Source: Turritopsis dohrnii (lineage: Eukaryota; Cnidaria; Hydrozoa; Anthoathecata; Oceaniidae). From it: DNA of 64,000 nt. Where the stretch lies: the NCBI GenBank assembly GCA_027922465.2, contig BQMF02000491.1, positions 124,001 to 188,000 of the forward strand. Direction: 5' to 3'. The notes under the pieces were generated by a model. That model was not told the origin of the DNA. It made no database searches and saw only the letters and a program-made list of their open reading frames with translations. Numbering within the stretch: position 1 is the stretch's first letter; each line of letters opens with the position of its first letter. The position numbers were made by a program, and so were the translations under genes. This document shows, piece by piece, positions 1 to 10,679 of the stretch.

Positions 1-762
1 TTCTCTTTTATTTTTTAAATATTCAGATGGGAAAGGAAGTTAAGAAATAAATGGAACACAGAAAATGGGGACTTAACATGCTCTAGGACCACCTTCGCAA
101 GACAGTCATTGATGATAGAGCCTTGAGGAACTGAAGAGGCTACCCTGACTAATAATCATAAAAACACAAAGCAAATGAATAAACTTGCCAAAAGTTTATT
201 TAATTTTCCTGAAAGTGTGATAGCGAGTGATAACATGTGATAACGAGTGATAGTGGTGTGATAATTGTCAATTAGTTACCCTTTTAAGATTTTTTGAACA
301 ATTAGATAAATTTTCGTCAGTTAATTAGGCAGATTGAAATTAGTAAAGTCTCTGATTTTTCACTTGTTATCGAATTCAAATAGATCCTTGCGCTTCTAAA
401 ATGTGTGATAGCCGGTGATAAGATGTGATAAGGTGTGATAGTGGTGTGATAACGAGTGACAAGATACAAACTTTCCATACTTAAGAAATGGGTAATAACT
501 TGCCAAATGTTTATTTAATTTTCCTAAAAGTGTGACAGTGGGTGATAACATGTGATAGCGAGTGATAGTGGTGTGATAAGGAGTGATAAATTAGAAACTT
601 TAGTTTGAACCCCAACCCAAACGAGTGAAGAAGGGGTATTGTTGTATGGAATTGAAAAGAATTTTTGGCATAATGTCGTGTTTTGTTCTCAAACCAGGTT
701 ATCATTTATCAATAAGAAAATTTTACATGTCAATGCGAAAAAGTCTCAAGAGTTATAGTATC
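1..762. repeat. AT-rich flank with degenerate GTGATA repeats
   Basis: No gene is visible. Two copies of a roughly 85-bp sequence (about 181-265 and 497-590) share the text around 'aacttgccaaa.gtttattt' and then run into imperfect tandem GTGATA/GAGTGATA units. A third GTGATA cluster lies at about 403-460. The copies are direct and about 315 bp apart. Open frames on either strand here are short and low-complexity. It looks like a decayed minisatellite or the subterminal repeats of an unidentified element. Confidence 0.6.
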
Positions 763-1169
763 TCACACGACAAGAGTCTGTTTGAAATACTCTTCAGCAT
801 TACGTTTGTACGCCAACGATTCCGAGCGCATCCGAAGTGAGTCTTTATTCCGACACGGATGAAATGAGTAGTCCGAATCTCGAAGTGTAAGGCTCCAGAA
901 TCCCTTACCATATTTGGAAATGCCTTTATATAAAAATATATCTTCTTCTTTAGTAAATTTCACCCGAGTTGCAGTTCGGGTTTGTTCCTGCACCACCTCT
1001 TTCTTTAACTGCACATTTGAACTTATCAAGGATACTAACGAACTGTCTATTTGAAAGCTTGTAGATGGATTGTTTTCGGAAATAGGTGAAAAGCTACCAG
1101 TTATCGTTACATCGTCTTCTCCACTTTTGTCAACAGAATTTCCTTAGTGTCAGAGTCTAAAATAACAGT

Positions 1170-1239
1170 CAACCTCGAACCCAGGGTCTCTTGCCTTTTC
1201 GATATACGGATAGCGGCAAAGAAGACCCTGGCGAACGCT
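1170..1239 (+). repeat. Left 70-bp TIR
   Basis: Begins caacctcgaacccagggtct and ends gcgaacgct. It is the perfect inverted complement of 3347-3416 and contains an internal stem (cccagggtctcttgcc paired with ggcaaagaagaccctgg around a loop with tatccgtatatcg complement). Confidence 0.9.
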
Positions 1240-3346
1240 ACCGAATTAACAAATTCTATTGGCTGAAAATATTACAACGACCGCAGGATTTTCGAGCAAA
1301 AAGAAGAAATCATCCGAGTTACTGCTGAGGAAGATAAGAATTGGAGTCTAAAAATTTAATTATTCAAAATAACATTATTTTAGCTATCATTTCAATTCAA
1401 AAAGCACTGGTATGGTGACATTATGTATTTACAATGAGAAAGGCTAACAACAAAAAATTCTTAAAATAATCAACAAGTGAACAAGATAAATTTTCATGCT
1501 CCTTTGACTGATAAAACAGAAAAGTGATGAATTATGGCAGTCTTTTTTAGAAGAACATAGTTTCTAAGAACTTTAATTGTAGGCTCACACACATGTGCTA
1601 AAATTTAAGAGCATAATTTAGAAATATGAGGATGACCATCTTCAATCATTTCTTGGAGGAAAACATGAATTTTTTTTATGACACGATTTTTGAATATTAT
1701 CAACAATAAAACTACAGAAATCACAAATACATACTAATACATAGTTGAAACATTATTTATTAATCACAGATTGACCTATATTTCCATATTTAGATATAAT
1801 AGAATTATTAAATTTATCTATATATATAGCTAATTTCCATTCACTCAGATTCCTTATTAGAATTTACTGGCTTCAGTTGATGAATATAAATCACAACGTT
1901 TCTGAAGCAAAATTGTTCAATATGTGGATCTAAACAAAACGTTGCAATCCAGAAATGAGATCAAAAACTAAAACAAGCATGTGCACATACAAAGAATGAA
2001 AATGTAATCTAATTTTTACTTTACGGTATATCACAATTTGTAGGATTTTCATAAAAAGGTATACATTGACTTAAGAATTCTAAATCTTAAGCTGTATATA
2101 TATCGTTTAGCAAAATACATAAAAAGATAAAGGTAAATTTTACGCTTAACAACAATACAGCGTTTACTCAAAACTAAACCATCTGCCATAATGGATTCAA
2201 GATCCCATGTAATGATTTAAAACTATTATACATCACATAGCTTGGTTATAAAAATCCTGCATATTGTCAGAGAGAAGAATGGACTGACAAGAACGACTGA
2301 GACGATTTAAGGGAAGATAGCAATCTAAAAAGCAATTTCCCTGAAATTTGAAATATCAGTATTCATACAGAATACCATCCTGTTTTCGATCACATAGTAA
2401 CCTTGAAACTAACAACAAATTTCACTCAACATAATATGTTAAAATCTGGTTCAAATCCTGACAGGATCCTACACAAGATCCTACAAGAATTCATAAAAAA
2501 AATTTCTTTTTCAGCACACATAATAAGGGTAGTTAACACATACAACAAACATCATTTTTAAGAATTACTAATAAGTATACATTGACACTTGGCACTTGAG
2601 AAAGACTTCATAGGTTAAAGAAGTGTGAAAATTTTATAAGTTGTGTTTTTCTGTCTTCATTTGTGACAAACGTATACTTGATAATACTTAGGTCACTTAC
2701 AAGAAGCAGTTATAGAGCTTTTTCGAAATAGACATACATCTACTGACCAGTGAACTTTGCAAATTTTAAATAACAATGTTGAATCATTTAATATATTTGA
2801 ATAAGTTCTTCATCCCAAACATTATTTCATGAGAATCTTCTCTCACCACTGCACTGTTGTATTATTGTTGTTTATGTATTATCTTCATAGTTTGTTTTTA
2901 CTTTTTGTGTGCCTTTATTGACTATTTTTATTTTCTTTTGTGGAAGATTGAACCTCAATACACTCAAGTTTTAATTTTCTGCTTCTGCTTCTGGATGTGT
3001 CTCCAAAATATAAACCACAGCTCGTTACAAAGACAAAATCCACACAACACCACACGAATTTTGCAATCTCCCTTTTATCATTCAAGGTTTTCGAATGTAA
3101 TAACCTTGATAACGAATAAAATCTTTATCAATCAGAAACACCGTCTTTCCAGAATGCTGTTGAAGTCAGTCTTGTAAACAACTAAGTTTTGCAGAAATGA
3201 GCTCGAGTGAACTCGACGAACTATATTTGGTCACTATATTGGTCGTAATGTGACTATATAAAAAACTGAATGCACGAGACAAAATTTCTTCGGGCACCTC
3301 TTATAAAAATTACACAGATTTTGTGTAATTTTCATGTCACGTGACC

Positions 3347-3416
3347 AGCGTTCGCCAGGGTCTTCTTTGCCGCTATCCGTATATCGAAAAGGCAAGAGAC
3401 CCTGGGTTCGAGGTTG
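3347..3416 (-). repeat. Right 70-bp TIR
   Basis: Inverted copy of 1170-1239, followed immediately by the second copy of the 10-bp duplication aaataacagt at 3417-3426. Confidence 0.9.
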
Positions 3417-4604
3417 AAATAACAGTGTGAAATAAATATCTATCAGCAGTCTTGAATTCCATTTGATCAATAAAACCTCCATTGGTCTTCGCTTTATCAA
3501 TCATTTCAATGGTTAAGTATTGATAAGTTGGTCGGGAGCACTTAACTCGAACAAATAAATAGGTAGCAAGGACTCTCGTTGCAAACGCCAGTTGAGATGC
3601 CGACACGTTGAGTTGGTCTCTGCATTCTTGTAAGATGTCCCTAAAACTATTGATGTGATATGGAATGACGTTTTCCATTTCCTCCAAGCTAGCCCAGCTG
3701 TTTCTAGAGATGAGCGTCTCTAAATCCAGGTTGCGAGAATACTCGAGTCTCTTTCTCTTTCCGAGATTTTCTTTACCGCGTCGTATGTAAACTTCGGTGA
3801 CGGCAAAACAACGTAAAGTGCTGTCAGATACACCGTACCCCTTTCGAAAGTCTAGTATGTCAGATATCGATTTTAAGTAATTCAACGACGCAGAACAACT
3901 TAGTCTCCAATCCTCTTCAAGAATTTTAAGAAAGTTCATAATGATGGAGGGTGTACCTAAGCAGCAATCCACAAATTCTTCGGTTAAACACGATTCCGAT
4001 TCCAGGTCGTCAATACTTGCCATTAAGAATTTCATACATCGTTGAGCACATTGCTTCGCTTCTTTTTCAGACTTTCCTCCACCACACGGTGTTCGCAGCC
4101 AAAATGTCTTTCCAATGCCATTGTTAATAGAGAATGAAGGTTTGTGCACCGTGCATACTTTCTTTCTTATTGGCTGTTGTGCTTCGACTTCTTCTCTTTA
4201 AATGTCTGGAGCCTCGTCAAAATAGTAATACCAGCAGTGTTTGACATCTATATGCTTTCGTAAACCTCTACTACTTTTGAAACCGATGTGCAGACAGTTT
4301 CTCACAGGACAGATGTAAATATTTTTATCGTTTGATCATAACACCAGCTTTCTCTTGTGTTTAGCAGCGCCATTGATTCCAACCCAGTTCACAATTAATG
4401 TTCTGTTTGCCATTATCAACTTGTTCTTTCATTATTTATGATAAAATCCTCCATCAAAATACAACGTAAAATTTGTTCTTCAAACATCAGTCAACATATT
4501 TTATACTGTATCGCGCATCACGAGAGAGTCACTTAATTTTTCCCTTTAGAAAAGAATGATTCATTCTCTTTCTATTGATGAAACGAATTGTGCTTTTAAA
4601 AAAG

Positions 4605-5473
4605 AACAAGCCGCCAAGGCGGCGTCGCTTGCCGCCCACATCCACCTGCTCTGTATCACTCTATCAATAAACATCAAATTTCCTTATAAACGGCTCGTAC
4701 AACTTGTGCTCAACCAGAAGCAGATTCGAAGTCACAACCTCTGGTAAAGCCAATCTTTTATTAGTGTAACAGTACACTCAAAACGTAGGGAGAGAAAACT
4801 TCAACTTTTTACTAGCTTTTGTTTTAAAAAAGTTACGCGCTCTAACATGGGTGCTACCAAACAGGGTGAAAATGGTTTCTCTTCTAAAAAAAGTTCACAC
4901 GGAGGAGAGAAAAAAGGCACGTGCTAAATGAATAAATAGAATAAAAAAACGTTCGATCAGAACGCTTAACAATTAAAAGAAGAAATTAATTTATTAAAAG
5001 AAAAGCAAAAAAAAAACATTTTGTTTTGATATGATACTCTTTTTTTACCTATCGGTTTTTAAACATTTTGATTGCTCAAAAAAAAAGTTCACCCGTCTCA
5101 GACAGTCAGGCAAGAGTTAGTGGCAAACCGAACATATGCTGCCACATTCTGCCACTGCTGCTTTTTGTCCAAAATGTTTAATCAGTTAGTTTCTTTGTAT
5201 TTAGTTGATGTACTGTTTTCAAAACCAAGTCAACGTGGAATATAAATCTAACAGTAACGATAAAAACAAAACGTTATTCCTATTAGTTCATCAGCCAAAA
5301 AAGGTCACGTTCGATTGGGGTTGCAATGTATTTGCTTTGAACTCACGTCGCACACAAAAAAATAAATTATTTTGCTCACAACTCAATCTACCATTTTGCG
5401 TGACTTACAAACAAACAAACAAACAAACAAACAGACAGACGGACAGACAGAGAATCGGCTATTAATATATAGA
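4605..5473 (-). mobile_element. Non-autonomous Helitron (family A), single copy
   Basis: Read on the minus strand it starts TCTATATATTAATAGCC (5473 downward), passes a (CTGT)n/(GTTT)n tract, and ends about 865 bp later in the palindrome GCCGCCTTGGCGGC followed by TTG. Helitrons start with TC and end in a short hairpin plus CTRR. The other copies here end CTAG, so the TTG is probably a point change. No Rep or helicase is present. It closely matches the array units at 51.3-55.8 kb. Open frames inside it have no recognisable domain. Confidence 0.85.
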
Positions 5474-5665
5474 TAATTTGTTTCAAATAAAGTGGAACAA
5501 TATGAGAATTGCAATGTTGAACATTTTGGAGTGCTTTTACGAATCAAATATTCATTATCAAGCACTCCGTTTTGATCTCCACTAGAATGACCATGTTTGT
5601 CATTCCCAAAAGAACAAGAGTGCACGATTTGTACAGCAATGAAATATAAAGAACATTATGGATCA
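5474..5665. other. 3' flank of the SET-kinase gene
   Basis: AT-rich DNA between the short Helitron and the last exon. A minus-strand frame of about 45 codons (about 5490-5625, GNDKHGHSSGDQNGV) looks codon-like and could be an alternative terminal exon, but it has no clear splice acceptor. Nothing else is recognised. Confidence 0.35.
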
Positions 5666-6704
5666 TTAAGGAACAATTAAGCGTGTCAAACTGTGTTCAT
5701 TCACAAGGGTCTTCTAAAAAGGGCTTAAACGTAACAAACAGTGTGAGTATAAAAAATGAAGCTACAATAAGGTATTCCATATTGAAGAGAAAATAGAAAA
5801 AAGGAAAATAAAGTAAATGAAATAATGCGTGATGTGATATCTAACATCCTTGGGTGTTAGAAATACCAGAGAATTATAACACTACCTGCATGATTGGAAT
5901 ATTTTCTTCTACACTATCTAAATTCTCATCCTATTAAAGTAAATAAAATTCAAATACTTTCCGGACTTTCTTGTGAAAATATTTCTTATTGGGTAATAAA
6001 TCCAAATAAGTACCTCAGCATCGTTATTGATACATTCAGTCGACAGTACATCTTTATTTTCACATAACTGATTATCAGCGAATTCAATCTAATATAAAAA
6101 ACTTTTGACGATAAGTTATGTTGCTTAAAGTACAATTAAGTACTATTGTATTATAATATTGTATTATAACATAATATAACGTTAATAATATAACGTTTAG
6201 AAACCTCTTTTTTGACGAAATTCTGTTCTTTTTGCTCTTTCTCATGATGTTTTGACCTATTGAATTAAAAGAAAGAACTAAATATCAAGTTTATTCTAGC
6301 GTTAAGTAATAAAAATCAAAAATAAATCAACTAACTGTTCTAGGGGTACTTCATACACTTCTTGTATTGTTCTTGATAAGCAGCGAAAGTCTATAATATT
6401 AATAAGTGAAATATCATGGAGAAGCGATCCAAACAAAATTTGCAAAGTGAAAAATTCGAAAAGTTAGTTTTTCGGTGTGAGAGGTCGAACGATGTCAAAA
6501 TTAATGAACATAAATGGTTGGCTTTTTCATTGAGTCTCTCTCGTAAAAACTTGTTAAATAGATTTTGTCCCAACCTCATAATCAAGTTCTTGGGAATTGA
6601 AAGGCAAATTAATTAAATAATGATATTAATGATATTGAAAGTAATTAGTACGGAGTATGGAGAAGGAGTTAAAATTCAGCACCTGTGCCTGCTTCTTGCA
6701 CAAT
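5666..6704 (-). CDS. C-terminal tail exons of the SET-kinase gene
   Basis: Six short exons (22, 34, 52, 75, 45 and 48 nt) follow the kinase exon. The phases run 0, 1, 2, 0, 0, 0 without conflict, and the last exon ends LTRLIVP then TAA. The predicted tail is acidic and charged (HHEKEQKEQNF, CENKDVLSTEC, DENLDSVEENIPIMQ) with no known domain. An alternative is that translation ends at a TAA at 6669-6671 by reading through the weak donor at 6681-6682. The uninterrupted phase agreement over six exons favours the longer model. Confidence 0.55.
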
Positions 6705-9154
6705 CTAAAAAAATGAACATTCTTAATGAGTTTCATTTCATTAACTAATTTGGTCTAGCCGAAGTGTTTAGGTTACATACCGATGCTTTTATGTTCTGTA
6801 ATCTTTCTAGTGCCTTTTCCGCTGACAATCTCATATTTGGACACTCGGGCCAGCAAGCCTTTAAGATCGGTGCAAATAATTTACAATCATCGGTTGTTTC
6901 GGGGATAACTGGTCGCCAATGATCCTTTATCGCTTGGAGATGCTGCACTGGAGACATATAGGTTGGAAGAGGCTTTTCAGGAAAGAGAACTTCATAGGCA
7001 AGTATGGAGAATGCAAAAATATCCATAGGTTATTGTAAGTTGTTAGTTATTGCATACGTAGATGTTATTTGCTCAGGTGCAAGATAATATAAACTATATA
7101 CAACATCTTTATTTACGTAGGAGGAAGCCAGAGATGAAGATGCGTGCCGTGTAAGAGTACTGACACTAAAATCGGCGATTTTAAACTGGATTCTGTTGTC
7201 CGGGCGAGTTGCTGTTAGGATGTTTGCTGGTTTCAAATCTCCCAAGATAATTTCTTTATAATGAAGAAAAACCAAACCTGACATAATATCAATAAGGCAA
7301 GACAATGTCATGTCAAATGGCAAGCTTTTTTCTAAAGTTTTCATTAATCCATACAAAGACTGGACGCATACTGTCTCGAACCCATCAAAGATGGAAAACT
7401 TGCACCATCCTAAAACAAAGGCTTTTGCTCCACCTAACAGCAGTCCTTCACAATGTACAACATTAGGATGATTGACAGAGCGTAAAAGGCTTGTTTCCGC
7501 TACCAATCTCCGATTATTTAAGGCAGCTGCTTCATTTGCTTTTAAAACACGCAATGCAACCTTCCTCTCACAAGTGTTATCTTTTCCCTCGTAAACACGT
7601 GCAAAGCGCCCTTCACCCACTAACTTAGTCTTCACGTAACGGGACCAATCTAATATCTAAAAAAAAAAACAGTTTTCTGATTTTTCCCTAACTATTTAAA
7701 TATAAAAAGTGACAAGTAATCGTAATATAAGAATACTGCAAAAGATTCGAAGGTCAGATATTCAAAACAATGAAGTTAATGCGAATCAGTAGACCTGGTT
7801 TTCACTACGTAACAACCACAAATGTTGAAGTAAGAGGCATAGTGTAGCCAGATCATCGCTCGCAAATTGCAAACATAACGCGACAACCAAGAATCGACAA
7901 ACAACAATCATTATCATACATGTTCAATTTGTGAATTTGTACCAATGTCTTTTATTCCAACTATTGGGGCCTGAAAATAAAAGAAACCTCCGTGTATATA
8001 ATGTATACAACAATTCCCTTCTTTTTATATAATTTTGATATAATTTCACTTACTTTCTTTTGAAGTAAGCTGGGACTGCTACAATTAGGAGGCGGAAACT
8101 CGGCCAAAACCTGTTATTACATGGATGCACATATAAATGATTGATATTGCAAGTTAATCTATTCCAGTTTTATAATCAAAAAGTTTATTTATTAGATGTT
8201 CGAAATGGCTTCTTTGTGGCTTCATCCTATAGATAAGTTTTAGTTTCCTTTATTGTTTAGTCACATTAATACCAAAATACTCAAAATTTCAAAATTCCTC
8301 ATTTCAAATGAGAAACTCAGTTCCTTTCAGGCTCTGGCGCAGGAATTATTGCCCAGCCAGCACGTATAATTGGCGTGGAAGCAACGTCATATCAACGTCG
8401 TGACGTTGTTGTGACGTCAAACTAATGGCGTGCGCTGGCAAGGTAGGGTCGCAAATAAGTCTTCATGCTATATTTTTTAAGGCATGCGATTTTTCCATCA
8501 AAAAACCTTTCAGTTACAACGTTGTGCACCAGGAAATTATAAAATGCTGCGCAGCTGAAATTTTTTTAAAACTTAAGAATAGTAAACTATATGTTAATTA
8601 CATTTAAAGAACATAGAATGCAAAATGACAGCAGTTGGTCATTCGAATAGAAATTAGGGAGGTATTTTTTGAGTGTTGTATTAATAACTACCTGCCTCCA
8701 TGGTAAACCATTTTCACCATATGAATAACGTAGTTCAGTGCCAGGTAGAATCTCGTCTAGCAAGACAAATAAACAAAAATAGACACGCCCATTAAATCTG
8801 ACTGGCCGCATTTTGCAATTGGAATACACAACAGCGCTGTCATTAACACAATAGCCCAGTAGAGTGGCACGTGTTCCATCGATGCTAAAAAGTTAGATAA
8901 AATCATTAGGATTTCTATTCACACATTTTAATATCCAAAATTGCAAAATAAGTTTCAATTGAAAATTCATCCGGTGAATCGATGTTTATTTTCTTGTTAC
9001 AACCATAGCTTGTTGAAGAAAAATAAAAAATTCCCATCTGATTCGTCGTAGTTCTCTTGACGTGCTCTCCCTTCTGTAGCTGAAATGTGTTCCCCTGGAT
9101 ATTCTAGGAGAAACTCTCCCTTCAAGAACTTTCGATCAGCAAAGACACCATACC
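5666..9154 (-). CDS. SET domain-protein kinase gene, 11 exons seen, 5' end missing, one in-frame stop
   Basis: Exons in transcript order: 9004-9154, 8692-8884, 8054-8110, 7920-7970, 6781-7656, 6683-6704, 6357-6390, 6205-6256, 6014-6088, 5886-5930, 5666-5713 (TAA). All junctions use an AG acceptor and a GT donor, and the reading phase carries across every one. Exons 1-2 encode a SET domain: GYGVFADRKFLKGEFLLEYPGE, then IDGTRATLLGYCVNDS, then ELRYSYGENGLPWR, closest in style to KMT5A-like enzymes. The usual NH motif reads ND. A 36-residue linker (exons 3-4) leads into a kinase domain in exon 5 and then an acidic tail. A TAA at 7030-7032 interrupts the kinase domain. Exons coding the start of the SET domain are not found; Helitron 1 lies upstream. 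A joined SET-kinase protein is inferred from phase continuity; two adjacent genes are the alternative. Confidence 0.65.
6781..7656 (-). pseudogene. Kinase-domain exon with in-frame stop
   Basis: A single exon holds a eukaryotic protein-kinase fold: glycine loop LVGEGRFARVYEG, beta-3 VALRVLK, helix C glutamate (ETSLLRSVNHPNVV), catalytic loop ILGDLKPANIL, IADFS, LAPEQ, MDIFAFSILAYEVLFPEKPLP, and a terminal ACWPECPNMRLSAEKALERL. The acid and asparagine of the catalytic loop and the DF of DFG remain. The beta-3 lysine is arginine, HRD reads LGD and DFG reads DFS, which points to a weak kinase or a pseudokinase. The TAA at 7030-7032 falls between APE and the DxxS-like segment, in the same frame on both sides. 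The spacing there is normal for kinases, so it is a point nonsense change, not an intron. Confidence 0.8.
8692..9154 (-). CDS. SET-domain exons (two) of the SET-kinase gene
   Basis: Exon 9004-9154 begins inside the domain at GYGVFADRKF, the S-adenosylmethionine-binding GxG region. It runs through EYPGEHISATEGRARQENY, matching the EY.GE.I....A..RE pattern of SET proteins. Exon 8692-8884 supplies IDGTRATLLGYCVNDSAVVY, RVYFCLFVLLDEILPGTEL and the C-terminal YSYGENGLPWR. Retained: GxG, the ELxYxYG tyrosine and the post-SET LPW. Changed: the pseudoknot NHS reads NDS, so methyltransferase activity is uncertain. The first donor could be GTTGTA or GTAACA; the former yields CIDGT, the better match to the family. 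Confidence 0.75.
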
Positions 9155-9955
9155 CTGTAAAGAAATTGTTAGATAATGATTTAAATATTACGTTTCTATC
9201 GTCAATAAATACAGAACAAGACCAACTACCACTGGAAATGTAATAGAAAAAATGTTATTGAAATTATAGAAACAGTAATGATAAATATTGTGTATAATTT
9301 TAAAATAACATTTATATTCAGGCTTGGGTATATAACATGGTAAAAACCTTGTTCAATTTTCTTGGATTAGTTTAATTCGCGGGCTTTTGGTTACATGTTG
9401 TCTCGTTCTTCCAAACGCTTTTAGCAGAGTTTTCACCGAGAAGTTTGACGCTTTCAAATTTTTAGATAGACACAATCTATATACACGGTTTTTTTTGCAT
9501 AACGTCTATAAGCATAGGAAGGCTAAAAAATGGTCAAAAATTAAGCATAATGCTAAGCATACTGAGCCTCATTCTTCAAAAGCTTTCAAGAGCAGCTTCC
9601 CAATTGGCTGAAAAATCATGAAAACTGACTGCGAAGTAATATACTTCTTGAGAGCCCCAGCAATAAAGTGAGCTTACCATTATCTGTTTAATTAGGAGGA
9701 TATTTCTTGAGGAAAAAATAAGCATACCATAAGCATATTTCAGGTTTAAATTAGAGAGTTAGCTAAGCATACTGAGGCTCAGCTAAAAATACACTATGCT
9801 TATAAAAAAAAACGTGTATACATAGTCTCATGATTAAGGAACCCCCTGTGAATAAACTTTATCATAATGCTTATAAACATTTTCCTTTCTTTCTTTCAAC
9901 CGTTTATTTCTGCCTTTTGAATGCGTTTCTTAACGCTTCCGATTTTATTTTGTTA
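9155..9955. repeat. AT-rich interval with short dispersed repeats
   Basis: No exon completing the SET domain could be read here. About 9480-9830 holds several copies of a TGCTTATAAG / AGCATACTGAGGCTC motif and ends atgcttataaaaaaaaacgt. The same motif borders short repeats near 22.8-23.2 kb and 27.5-27.9 kb, suggesting one MITE-like family. Confidence 0.45.
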
Positions 9956-10530
9956 CTAGCCGCCAAGGCGGCATCGCTCGCGGCCCATGTCCACCTTGAG
10001 CCTGCGTTGGGTTCACGAAAAATAAAATTAAAGATTTGGCAATAATAAGTGTGCCCATGTTGTAGAGCTCGAAAAACTGATTAAGAAAATGTATGGGATC
10101 CTTTTCCTATGATCAACTGTTAGAAAGATGTTGGTAGCTTCACCGGTCTATCGTTTACTTTTTTTATAAATTTTAGCCATTTCTCACATTTGCCGTGCAA
10201 ATTTATTTTTTTACTTCCATAGAAGATTTAAATGAATCCATTGAAATCTTCAACAACCACACAACAGTTTCTGTCGCTCGCCGCCCATCTTCAGCCTGTG
10301 TTAAGTTCACGAAAAATTAAATTAAAGAATTGGCAATAATAAGGGTGCCCATGTTGTGGAACTCGAAAAACTGTAGTCGTAAAAATTTTCGTCACGGGGT
10401 TCGCACACGGGAAAGGGGAATTTGACACATTCCTTTTTTAGAAGTTAAACTCGGTAAAAAAGTTTTACCCGGCTCGCCGCCCATGTTCAGCATGCGTTGT
10501 GTCACTTCCCCCAAAGAGTTCACAAAAAAT
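9956..10530 (-). repeat. Helitron 3' end with three stacked 3'-subterminal modules
   Basis: The 3' hairpin (9960-9973) is followed inward by text such as 'cgtcgctcgccgcccatgtt' and 'gttgtagagctcgaaaaactg'. Degenerate copies of the module recur at about 10270-10375 and 10440-10530, the latter next to a second palindrome (ggtaaaaaagttttacc, 10452-10468). The stacking suggests repeated gain of new 3' ends or nested insertions. Confidence 0.55.
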
Positions 10531-10679
10531 ATAATGGCATGGAAAGAGGGGAATCAAGAAAAGAACCAAAGAAGATTTATAATTCAAGATTTATAATTTA
10601 ACAAACATCAAACATAAAACAACATGAAACATAAAACAACATGAAACAAAAAATAAAACATAAAAAAACACACAAACAT

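Larger units (their letters stand above)
1170..3416. mobile_element. Non-autonomous Mutator-like DNA transposon with fold-back TIRs
   Basis: Two perfect 70-bp inverted repeats bound a 2247-bp block. They are flanked by the 10-bp duplication aaataacagt (1160-1169 and 3417-3426). TIRs of this length with 9-11-bp duplications are typical of Mutator-like elements. Each TIR is also self-complementary (ccagggtc...ggcaa with gaagaccctgg), so each end can fold alone. The interior is AT-rich with no transposase; the longest frame, at 2857-3177, is low-complexity. Mobilisation would need an enzyme supplied in trans. The insertion splits the zinc-finger/Myb frame. Confidence 0.85.
763..4413 (-). pseudogene. 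C2H2 zinc-finger plus Myb/SANT protein, split by a transposon
   Basis: Reading down the minus strand from an ATG at 4413, one frame gives about 25 residues and a TGA (4336-4338). A C2H2 finger follows (CPVRNC, then RGLRKH...H, then WYYYFDE), then a TAA (4198-4200), then about 245 open residues to 3427 containing the segment GGGKSEKEAKQC. The frame is interrupted by the element at 1170-3416. It resumes at 1159 after a one-base frame change and ends in a Myb/SANT-like domain (763-about 985: FTKEEDIFLYKGISKYGKGFW, DYSFHP, LRMRSESLAYKR). A DNA-binding role is likely for the intact family. This copy has two stops, a frameshift and an insertion. It resembles multi-copy zinc-finger/Myb proteins of cnidarian genomes, so it may itself be transposon-derived. 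The frame and breaks are seen; the family link is from memory. Confidence 0.7.

Noticed and set aside
3234..3500. 88-codon frame running through a TIR
   Set aside because: It crosses the boundary of the Mutator-like element and includes the palindromic TIR; it is not a gene.
4556..4747. Recurrent frame beginning in Helitron 3' ends (AAKAASLAAHVHL...)
   Set aside because: It translates the GCCGCCAAGGCGGC hairpin and recurs in every unit in various contexts; explained as the Helitron terminus.
5399..5452. AAAC/AGAC repeats resembling a CRISPR-like array, recurring at several places
   Set aside because: They are a microsatellite inside Helitron 5' ends; there are no unique spacers and the host is eukaryotic.
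7000..7070. Possible tiny intron removing the kinase stop (GTATGC...TTACAAT)
   Set aside because: It would be only about 30 bp with no AG acceptor, and kinase spacing is normal if the segment is exonic.
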